From Carallia brachiata (lineage: Eukaryota; Streptophyta; Magnoliopsida; Malpighiales; Rhizophoraceae), in NCBI GenBank assembly GCA_021464245.1, contig JADCRB010000030.1, forward strand, positions 399,376 to 463,375: a DNA stretch of 64,000 bases, written 5' to 3'. The first letter of the stretch is position 1, and every line of letters begins with the position of its first letter. The notes beneath the pieces were generated by a model that was not told the DNA's origin, searched no databases, and was given only the letters and a program-made list of their open reading frames with translations. This document shows, piece by piece, positions 12,126 to 22,515 of this stretch. Both the position numbers and the translations under genes were made by a program.

Positions 12126-14028
12126 ATGGCAAAAAGCAATCTCCTTTTATCCATGCAATTCAATGCCAAATCTCCATCTCTTCTCAAACTGAACCATTTA
12201 CTTAGACTCTGCAGCGACTCCAAGTCGCTGAACCAAGGCCAGCAAATTCACCAACGGATCACCGTTTCTGGGTGGCACCAGGATCCTTTCACGGTCACCA
12301 AATTAATACAGGCTTATGCTGATTGCGACGATTTGGACTATGCCCAGAAACTGTTCGACAGATTGCCGGCAGCCAAACGTTTTCGCTTGGACTTCCATTT
12401 TTGGGTTCTATGTAAGGCACGGGGCGTATGAGAAATGTATAGCAACTTATGGGTTAATGAAGTTAAGGGGTGTTTCGCCTGATGGCTACGTGTTTCCGAA
12501 AGTTCTAAAAGCTTGCGCGCTGTTATTGTGGATTGACGGAGGCTTTTGGGTGCATAAAGACGTGATTGTCAGGGGTTGTGAGTTGAATTTGCAAGTGTGT
12601 AATTCTTTGATTGATATGTATGCCAAATGTGGGGATGTTGGGAGTTCTAGGTGGGTTTTTGAGGAGATGGGTTATAGAGATTTGTGCTCGTGGAATTCAA
12701 TGATTTCAGGGTATGTGTGCAACGGATTGTTAGATTTGGCTGTTGAGCTTTTTGGTTGTTTGAGATTGGATGGTTTAGAGCCCGATATTGTTACTTTGAA
12801 TACTTTGATAGATGCTTATTGTCGAAAGGGGCTTTGTGATGAAGCATGGCAAGTTTTTAAACTGATAGAAGAACCTACTATAATCTCTTGGACCACTCTG
12901 ATCTCGGGTTATTCACGGGTTGGAAACCATGAAACGTCATTGAGGATTTTCAAGGAAATGGTTAGTAGAGGAATGGTTTTTCCTGATTCGGATTCTCTGT
13001 CAACTGCCATTGTCTCTTGCCGCCATCTCAACAGTTTGATGAGTGGGAAAGAAATACATGGTTATGGAATTAAACGGGAAGACAGGACTGTATTTTACAG
13101 TTCAGCAGGTGCAGCCTTGTTGACGATGTATGCTAAATGTCACAAAATTCAGTATGCTAGAAATGTATTTGAGTTAATGAATAAATCCGATGTTGTTACT
13201 TGGAATGCAATGATTTTTGGGTTTGTGGAACTGGGGTTGGGGAACGTGGCCCTCGAATGTTTATCTAAGATGCAAAGATTGGGTATTAAGAATAATGAGA
13301 CAACAATATCAACTGTTTTACCGGTTTGTGATTCGGAATACGGGGAACAGATTCATGCCTACATTGCCAAAAGTAGTCTCAGTTTGGTTGTTTCCGTTTG
13401 CAATGCATTGATCCACATGTACTGCAAATGTGGATGCATTGGATCAGCTTTTTCCGTGTTTTCTGATACAGCTGCCAAAGATTTAGTTTCATGGAATGCA
13501 ATGATCGGAGGATTTGCCATGAATGGGCATGGCCAGGCGGCACTTCGACTCCTGCGGGAAATGAAGCAATGCCTTCAACCCGATTCTATGACTTTCATTG
13601 CTGCACTGTCAGCTTGTAGTCATTCAGGTCTTATAGACGAAGGGCTAAAATTCTTCCTGAGCATGACTGAAGAACATGGGCTCACTCCTAGAATGGAACA
13701 CTATTCTTGTGTTGTTGACATGCTGGCACGTGCTGGTCGCCTCGAAGATGCCTTGAGCTTTATTCGCAGGATGCCCATAGAACCTAACAAGTCCATTTGG
13801 GGAACCCTTCTTGCTGCCTGTCGAGCCCAGCAAAATGTCATTGTTGGAAAGCTGGCCGCTGAAGAATTAGTCCGCTTGGAACCTGAACGTGCTGGACATT
13901 ATGTGACATTGTCGAACTTGTACGCAAGCACCGGAAGATGGGACGATTCCTTAAGTGTGAGGAAGGACATGAAAGGCAGAGGACTAGTTAAGCCATCGGG
14001 GGAAAGCTGGATTGGAATTGGACATTGA
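12126..14028 (+). pseudogene. Pentatricopeptide repeat protein, E class, with a +1 frameshift
   Basis: This intronless gene encodes tandem 35-residue PPR motifs of the PLS type, with repeated signatures such as NSLIDMYAKCG, SWNSMISGY, NALIHMYCKCG and SWNAMIGGFAMNGH. It ends in E-type motifs (WGTLLAACRAQQN, then HYVTLSNLYASTGRWDD). There is no DYW domain. Such proteins bind organelle RNA and usually take part in C-to-U editing in mitochondria or plastids. The chosen start is the first ATG in the N-terminal frame. That frame carries 81 codons, including the QGQQIHQ signature. At 12366-12369 a CCGG replaces an expected CCG, and the conserved frame moves by one base to continue to the TGA at 14026. 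Without the extra base the product would be about 633 residues. It may be a pseudogene or a sequencing error; no other disruption is seen. Confidence 0.85.
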
Positions 14029-15170
14029 GCAAAAGCAAGTCGCATGCTTTTGAATGGATTAAAAATTTAAGAACGGGCGAAAATGTCTTGTTGGGTGATC
14101 TGATTGAGTTTTCTGGGAAATCAAGTGGACACATGCTCCAAGCTGCGTGGAGTCCAGTTATTTCCTAAATTATATGGACGCAATTTACTCAGATTAAGCT
14201 ATCATGATTATTGAATACACATTTAATATCTTATTATTAACTGCACTCATGCTTCGAAAGAATTAAAATTTTTGCAATCAATAATTTTTTTTATAAGAAA
14301 TTGCAATAAATGGTTACAATAATACAACAATAGTGTAATGTATGAGTTTCAGTTTGCAGTGCGTTAAATCTACTTCCCCAGATATGCTTGTTACCATAAT
14401 GACTAAAGACTGCTGCTGTTGATCGATTACTTGCTTCTTCCCAGAACTTTGGTGTAGTGTTAGAATCCTCTAATGCGTATCGGAATGAGATGACATGTTA
14501 GTCTTATATATTAAAAAATATATAATATTTTTAAATTTACAACTTTATTACAAAAAAACATAATTTTTGAAAAATAATCATCTTATTATTATTATGTAGA
14601 TTTTGCTTATCGAGTTACTTTTGTTTATCTTGTCACGAAATTTTCTGTCTATCAACTTTTTATCTTCTCGAACTTACCAATTTACTGCTTTTCCGGTGGA
14701 AAAAAACAGAGGAACAACAAAATAGAAGACTACCTTTCTCTCTAATTTTCCATTTTTAACGGCGGGCTCCTTTTCGGCCTAAGCCGCTAAGATGCCCGGT
14801 TTGGTCAACGTTATTTCCTGTACTTGCTGGTAACCCCGTTGCCAATCTCCCGTTCTCCCACGTCATTGACAGTGAGATTTACGAATCCTGTCACGTTAGC
14901 CCGACATGATTTACACCTCACCTAAGTAACTGACACGTGGCAGATATACAACCCGAAAATCTAAATTTCATTTTAACCTCACGTCGCCGCCTTTCTTGCC
15001 TGCAAGGAAATTTAACGAAAGAAAAGCACTGGAGAAAAACACAAACCGAAACCAGAACACCGAAACAAAAACGCTGCGATAGTTTTCTCTCGCTTTCTCG
15101 CTCACACGCTCAACCTCCAAGATTTTCCCGAGAAAATAAGGAAAAAGAAAAGAATAACAAAAGAAAGGCC
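14029..15170. other. Intergenic, PPR gene to LisH/CTLH gene
   Basis: AT-rich 3' flank of the PPR gene, then a less AT-rich region from about 14750 that is probably the promoter and leader of the next gene. It contains CACGTGG at 14934-14940, a G-box-like word. An open frame reads through from 14937 into exon 1, but it looks like leader sequence rather than protein. Confidence 0.4.
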
Positions 15171-18100
15171 ATGGACTCGACACCTGTAAACTGGGAGACT
15201 CTGGACTCTCTCGTGGTTGATTTCGCGAAATCGGAGAATTTAATCGAGGACACGGTGCTGTCTTCATCGTCCTCGCCATTATCTTCTCCTTCTCCTCCTC
15301 CTCCTCCTTCTTCTTCGGTTTCCTCTTCTTCTTACCATTCGAGGCTGATCATTCGCCAGATCAGGCGCTGCTTGGAGGCCGGCGACATTGACTCCGTTAT
15401 CGATCTTCTCCGGTCGCACGCGCCTTTTATCCTCGACGATCGCCGGCTTCTATTCCGGTTACAGAAGCAGGTTTGTTATTGACCCAAAAAAATGACTGTT
15501 AAAACTGTTTTCCTGAATTCCGATTTTGAGAATCAATTATTTATTTATTTGGAGAAGAAATTTGTCGAGCTGTTGAGGAGAGGGACTGAAGAAGCTAGAG
15601 CTGCAGCAATTGAATGCATGAGGACGGCTCTTGCTCGCTGTGCTCTTGATGCATATCCGGTATTTCCTCTTCCGGTTTTTTATTTCCTGAGAATTTGATT
15701 ATGTTATGTTCAATTCAACAAAGTTAATTCGACTTTTTCTGTAATTTTTGGAGATTGGCTCTTTGTTGCAGTTCAGCGAGAAGCTAGAAACTTTATTTCT
15801 ATGTCCGGCAAACTACGTGCTAAACCAATTTGATTTTTCTTTTTTTTTTTTTTTAAGTGATTTTTTCTCGTACTAAGTATTTTTTGTGGAGCGTGTGGAA
15901 AATAGTTTTCTTTTTTTTTCTTTTTTTTTCCCCCTATTTATGGAGAGACTGATTAATGTATGTGCCTTTGTTTAAGGAAGCATATGGGGAATTCAAGCAC
16001 GTTCTTCTTGCCTTCATATTTGACAAAGACGATCAGAGTTCTCCCGTGGCCAATGAGGTATGCTTCTTTATATGCTGTGGTAAGCAACACTTGCTCGAAA
16101 TCATATATTCGTAGCGGGTTGTATTTTCTCAGTCCTAGCCAGAACTACTTAATAAGGAAAAGATTTGTGGTAAAAAAACGAGGTCTTTTTTCTTTTACTT
16201 CGGAAGTACCTGCTTCTTTAAATTTCCTAGAGCTACACTTCAATGTTTATGGTTCAGTAGTTCTGCGATTGCATTTTGTTTTTTTCTTTTTTTTTTTTCT
16301 GGTGAGTAACTCAGATGCAATTAAATTTTAATGGCTCGTGAGGTTTTTGGTGTGGAACTTGGTTTTGATATTTGAACCACTGAACTTGGCTCGTGATATT
16401 TGAACTTGGCCATTGAACACATAGTATTTCCTTTGGTGGATGTTGATTGTGAATGGAAAAATGATCCGAAGAGCGTGAATAGATGTCTGATGTGGCATAC
16501 ATATGTTTCAGTGGTCGGAGAGGAGGAGGATTGACATTCTGGCATGATGTCCTCTGTCTTAAGAGCTCATTTGCGTGCGTACGATCCAGTATTTTTGATG
16601 ACACTGAGATATTTGATAAGGTTAGTCCCCCTTTTTTTTTTTTTGATGCAATAGGTATATGTCCAAAGTTTTTATGGTTATTAATGCTTGCTTTCCTGCG
16701 ATTGCCCTTCAATTTTCGTTTGCCTTTTGTGCAGGATTCATGAAAATTTTGCATTCATCAAGGAATTTCATCACCAATTTCAGATCTTACAGCACGGTTG
16801 CTCCTAGAGGAACGTGATTTTCCTGCTGTGCCAGAGGAGAGTTTGTACGAGGCACCTCCATTTGATGAGGTGAGTTTTTTCTTTTTTTTTTTTTTAATTT
16901 TTATTTTGTTTGGTCGGTGTGCAGAACAGCTCTTGAGTTGGCTTCTCAGTACCATAGATGTGAATTTTTTATACCCTTCTTAAATCATATGTCAGAAACC
17001 ATTGGCTAGATCTACAGGTTGTACATATTTCGTTCGATAATCATCTGGAAATGCAGGTGGATATACAAGCTCTTGCACATGCTGTGGATCTTTCAAGACA
17101 AGGGGCAGTTGATAGCCTGAGATTTGCTAAGGGAGATTTGTTTCAGGCATTCCAGGTGGAATTATCCTCATTGCCTGTATATGATTCAAAGGCACTTGAT
17201 AAAAACTTAAATGACAATTAAATTGGTATCGCTTTCATTGTTGGCCCCCTCACCTCCCTTCCCACACCCCCCCCCCCCCCCCCCAAAAAAAAAAAAGAGA
17301 AAAGAAACCTTTAACACTTTATTGATAGCAATAGTTTCTGTCCTCTTGGTGAAACAGAATTGTTTTCGCATTGACTGATTGAGAATTGACTGAACAATAT
17401 GTCAGTTAGCATTATAATAAGCAATATGTATATCATTTTTCAAAAGCTCAGCTGAAATTTGATACAGTTCTTTTCCGTTTCTATGTGAGCTGTTACACTT
17501 AACATGTGCTTTGTTTAGAAATTCTCAGTTGTTTCCATTGCTTTTGGTGTATTAATACATAATCTTGCCTTCCTGTTCCTGTCTGTTGCAGAATGAATTA
17601 TGTCGGATGAAATGGATGTTACCTTGCTTGATGAGCTTGTTCTTGAGTATTGTGTTTACAGAGGAATTGTGGATTCTGGCCTCTCATCCCCTGTTGGTAA
17701 ATATTACACCTCTATGTTATGGATTGTCTTGTTACTCTTTCTCTCTCGCGTTTATTATGTTGACTATGTACTTGTCTTTTAGTATCTAGAGTGCAAACTC
17801 TTAATGATCCTCTGAAAGTTAATCAAGCAGAGCTGGTTATTGTTCATCAAGGGACTGTTCTCTTGAACTGGATCATGCTCCAAGTAAAAATTCAGATGGC
17901 GAAACATGCATAAGCAATGCGCACATGGATGTTTCTTCTGAAAGTAATGTAGATGTTAGCAGCACACAAGGAACTGATGTTGAGTTAAGATTTACTTCTG
18001 AATCAACAAGCAATTGTGAAGATTGCAGCACCAGTGAATCACGCCAACCTGGATTCCAAAAAGCCCAGATAAGGAGTAGAAACTATGCCGGTGGAGAACG

Positions 18101-20483
18101 GAACAAACGTAAGCGATGGAGGGGCAGGCAAGATGACCAAGATTGTGCTTCTGCTGTTTTTTCCAACAGATGCAGGAAACAAGACATTAGTGGTCCCAGC
18201 ACCTGTATGTTGCAGGAGCAACAGGTATTCACTTGGAAGTTGTAACCTATTGCTATTGCTGTTGATGAATCCAGTATATTTTAATATTTTTCATTTTATC
18301 CACAGTCCACAGAGGACCATTCCATGCCGGACATAAGCAATAGGGTTGATAGGTACGAGATTGTGCTAGGGATTAAGGAACTAGCAAGTAGAGGCATGGC
18401 TGCAGAAGTTGTAGAAGAAGTTAATGCATTGGATCCAAGCTTTTTTGTGCAAAATCCCATCTTGCTCTTCCAATTAAAGCAGGTGAATGACCTTTAACAG
18501 ACTCAAGAAAGAAAATGTAGAGGATAATTAGTTCATTACTTGTGACATAATTTTATTCAGGCATTGAGGATATTATTTCTGAATCTTTTATTTGTTTCAG
18601 GTTGAATTCCTTAAGCTGGTTGACTCTGGTGATCATGCAACTGCTCTAAAGGTTGCTTGCTCACACTTGGGGCCCTTAGCAGCAAGTGATCCTGGTCTGC
18701 TGAAGCCCTTGAAGGAGACCTTGTTGTCATTGCTCCAACCTAATGAAGATGTGCTTGGAAAAGGGTTGCCTTACATGCCCTTGCCACCTCACTTCAGGTT
18801 TCACAATTTTAACATTGAAACACTTGGTTTTTTTGTAGTTGGAATGTTTGAATCATGATTTATCATACCAAATGTGCTGAAATAATACTAGAACGCATGG
18901 CATTGTGCTTACATAGTGTGGTTCAATTGTTTTTATCCGGCTCAATGCATTTCAGACACCATATGTTCGAGTGCAACAAAAATTTATCTTTGATTTATGC
19001 AGCTTGAAGATTAAAGATATCCAACATGCATATATGTGGGTTTAGGCAACAAGTAACGTTTGAGTAGCTCTATCATGGTTACTAATTAGTTCCACTAGTT
19101 AGGAACACTCTTCTTCAACGCTTTTTGGCATTCTAGCATTTATGGATATATCGCTGGGACTTTCAGCATAATTTTGATATCTTGGCTAGGTTGCAATTGG
19201 TAGGAGGCTTGGTATTGAAGAACCGAATCTTATGAGGATAATGAGGGCTGCTCTTCACTCACACAGTGAGTGGTTTAAACTACAAATGTGTAAAGATCGC
19301 TTTGGAAGTCTTCTGAAGATAGATTCCTTGAAAAATGCCAATACTCCCTTGCTTTGTGCTTGCTCCACATCAAAGTCGAATGTTGATAGCTGCACCCAAG
19401 GATCCTCCCAAGTTACAGTATCTTCTAGTGCCAGGGTGCTGGAAGATGGTAACAGTCCAAATCAAGTATCATCTGGAGATGTTATTTGTGATGAAAATGC
19501 AATAATTAAAGTAATGGTAAGTTTGGCCTTTATTCCCATTAAATCCTAGACAAGTACAGTCTACAGTTTCATCAGCACCGGGTCATCTGCTTCTTGATCT
19601 TTCTGTTCTCCAAAACTCATCCAAGCCCATCCAGGTTACTTTTTAGGAGACCTTTATCAATGTTTTTTTAATGGTTCTTAATGTCAAGTGAAAGACTGTT
19701 GGAATTATTAATGTGGGTTAGCAAAGTTATTACCCAAACTCATCCAGTCCCATTATGCATGATGGGATTTAGAATTTTGGGATGACCTTTATTGGCCGGG
19801 GCTGTCATTTAATCTAACTAGGCTTGTATGAGTCCCATCTTGTCCACATTATTGGTTCTATCGCCCATTAAGGGAACAAAAACCACACATTAAAATCTGA
19901 TGTCTTTGGGCATTTCTTTGGGCTTCCGGAAGTCTGTTGGTCTTGCTTCTTTTATTGTCTTTTTATTCTTGGATTCTGGTCCTTTGCTTTCTTTTTGCGG
20001 TCAAAAGCTTGAGGGAGGTGGGAATCTGTGAGGGGTTTTTTTTTTATGGTGGATTGGGATAGCTACCTATTAAGTCCTATAGTTTCCTTGATCCAGATAA
20101 GTGTTCTTGTTCTTATATTTATAGCTGGTGAGATTGACATGATAACATTGAGCAGACGTTTATTTTGTTTTTGCCTCTATATTTTTGACTCGTAATGTAT
20201 GTTGATATTCTTGTATCCAATTTTTTTAATCACCGTGAATCTCGGAATTTCCTTGGTAATTAAAAAGGACGACGGCTACAAATGTTTGAAACTTCAAATT
20301 TGTAGCAGCATGAATCTTTGGTAGTCTGTGCTGCCTTTTATCACTGTATGTTAGGCATGCCAGTGGCTCACTTATAAGTTCATTATGCAGGAATTTCTTG
20401 CATTGCCGAGGGCCGATGCCATTCATCTTCTTGCACAGTACAATGGGAATGCAGAGACAGTCATCCAGCGAATATTTGCATAG
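15171..20483 (+). pseudogene. LisH/CTLH/CRA-domain (RanBPM-like) protein, frame broken by five single-base losses
   Basis: Twelve exons can be traced with GT-AG introns: 15171-15470, 15558-15659, 15977-16057, 16512-16620, 16735-16869, 17057-17155, 17592-17696, 17783-18224, 18306-18482, 18601-18797, 19190-19516 and 20391-20483. The protein starts MDSTPVNWETLDSL, has a Ser/Pro-rich linker, then a CTLH-like helical module (RLIIRQIRRCLEAGDIDSVI through LARCALDAYP). A second LisH-CTLH-like module follows in exons 9-10, and a CRA-like C terminus ends LAQYNGNAETVIQRIFA. Proteins of this type are linked to RanBPM and the GID/CTLH ubiquitin-ligase complex; this one's partners are unknown. Single bases are missing near 16541, 16750, 17616, 17832 and 18772. 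If each is allowed for, all exon phases agree and the length is about 723 residues. All splice sites look sound, so either assembly error or a young pseudogene is possible. Confidence 0.82.
17263..17296. repeat. Poly-C then poly-A run in intron 6
   Basis: A C-run of about 22 bases runs directly into an A-run inside an intron of the LisH/CTLH gene. A similar C-run lies at about 8164-8180 and G-runs at about 33530-33556. Such tracts are prone to length errors in sequencing. Confidence 0.8.
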
Positions 20484-21210
20484 ATCCTGAAAAACGGTTA
20501 CAAAACTTATTTAATTCGTTGATTTATTTCAATTATTGATTTATTCAATTTGTGCCATAGCTGTATATACATTATTGTTTCAATAGGGAAAGCCAGTCAC
20601 ATACCACTGAAACACATCATGCTTCTTAAGTGGTGTTTGTACATTTAATTATATGTTTTTCTTTCCATAGAAGAGTCGTTAATAAAGCAGACAGCTTCTC
20701 AGATGCTTTAAATTTGGTTCCCTGATTCATGGGAATGTGTTGCTTATTTGTTCTCATCTTTTTCCCGACACCCTCTGCCATTGACGGCAGGGACAAAGAC
20801 AGACCATTTGACACAAGCTAGTAAATGCTCATAGACTTGCCTGCTGGTAACTTAACGTGGAAAAAAATTTTAGTCAATGAAGTCGAGAGTAATTTTTTCA
20901 CCTTTAGATTAAGCTCATTTGGGGGTCTTCACCCTCTTTCGGTGCTAGCTTTCGGTGTTTTATCTGCATCTGTAGATCACATGATGTTTGTTATATTCTG
21001 ATTGTGTACGTAACAACATCATAGATGCAGACAGAATTCTAAGAAACGAAATTACATGATCCTGTCAGTTAGGAATGTCTGTTTGCAGCCGTGGACCATA
21101 TGCGAGCGGTTTGTTACTGGACGCAGTGTATTTGCATTGGTGAGAACAAAATCTCAAAACCTTCCATCAATGGTCATTTTGGTCTGTACACTGTGTAACC
21201 GCGTTGGACT
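20484..21210. other. 3' flank of LisH/CTLH gene
   Basis: I see no gene here. The sequence is the probable 3' UTR and downstream spacer, up to the hAT insertion at 21211, whose left target duplication is 21203-21210. Confidence 0.5.
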
Positions 21211-21937
21211 CAAGGATGAAAGAACCGGACCGGACCGGCCGGTTTAACCGGAAAAACCGGGAACCGGTCCCTTGTCCGGTCCGGTTCAAACTTAAAAATG
21301 AAATTTGGACCGGACTGGAAAAAATCGGTCAAAAACTGAAAAAATCGGTCAAAAATGGGAAAAACTGGTAAAAAATTAGATCGGTTGAACCGGTTTAGTT
21401 TAAATCAAAAAATTTTAAATTATAATTTGATCCAAAATTTTATCTAAATTATAATTAAGATTTTAATTTTAACTAAAAATTTTAATTTAGTCCTCAATTG
21501 ATTTAAATTTTTAATTTAATCTTTAAAATTATAATTAAAAATTTATATTTAATCATTATTTTGTTAATTTTGTTTATAGTATTTTAATATTAAAAATTTT
21601 TCAATATAAAATTAATTTCAATATAAAATTAATCTTTAAATTTTTTTAATTAATTTTTATAAATTATATTTTGTTAAATATATTAATTGTAATGTCATTA
21701 ATGTATGTAAATATTAATATAATTCTTAAAATGTATTTTATTTTAAATATTTATTATCATTCTTATATAATATAACATTTTATACAATTATATAAGTTAT
21801 ATAAAAATTTAATTTTGATATATTTAATATTAAATACCGATTTTATCGGTTTAACTGCAGTTTTACCGGTCGAATCAGTTGAACATTGAACCTCTCAACT
21901 TTCCAGTTCAATGACCAAATCGATTCTGTGAACCTTG
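21211..21937. mobile_element. Non-autonomous hAT element (MITE) with perfect 8-bp target duplication
   Basis: The element is 727 bp. It starts CAAGGATGAAAGAA and ends with the complement of CAAGGTTCACAGAA, giving imperfect terminal inverted repeats with a CAAGG end. It is flanked by identical GTTGGACT at 21203-21210 and 21938-21945. The first 80 bases carry many copies of ACCGG/CCGGT, and the right subterminal part carries a few more. Such clustered subterminal motifs are typical transposase-binding arrays of hAT elements. The interior is AT-rich with no open frame, so movement would need a transposase from elsewhere. The perfect target duplication suggests a fairly recent insertion. Confidence 0.9.
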
Positions 21938-21945
21938 GTTGGACT

Positions 21946-22515
21946 AGCCGTGGAGACCGCTGTTCCTTTCCGGGACAAGCGGTAAATGAAGTGGCTTTCG
22001 TTTTCCATGTCGCCGCATAAGTCCACTGCAAAAGTACACATAGAGCTAGCCAATGTCATCCAAATTGTAAAAATGTTACATGGATGCCAGTCAATTAACG
22101 TGCAACAATGCGGATTCATATCTTATTTGATTATTACAATTATTCATCGAATATTTTCTTTCAATTCATGACTGCAATTTAATAATGAAGATTACAAATA
22201 GAGAAAAAATTTTTGGGAATGTAATTGCAGCAATGTGATGAATGTATATCAATATGAACCGTTAGATAATAAAAGATGATTGAATTTGAAAACAAAAAAA
22301 TAAATAAGCTGTTGATACTGTTAAATTAACTGCGTGCTTTTACGCGCTTCACAAAACTTGTTCACGTAACTTTGCTCATACGAATATATAACCAAAAAAA
22401 ATGATTGCGTAATGTAGGCACATGAATATTTTGCTGTATTGGGAGAGTGTTTAAGTCATATCCTACAACAAATTATGTTACAATCTCATTCATGAAACAG
22501 CTGAGTGCACAAATT
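21946..22515. other. Spacer between hAT element and patatin 2
   Basis: No gene was recognised. The part at about 22200-22390 resembles the MITE at 2053-2224 (shared GTTAAATTAACTGC and nearby AT-rich words) and is probably a diverged copy of that family. Confidence 0.4.

Noticed and set aside
14937..15170. In-frame extension upstream of the LisH/CTLH start
   Set aside because: The ATG at 15171 begins the sequence typical of the protein. The upstream part is compositionally leader-like and shows no domain.
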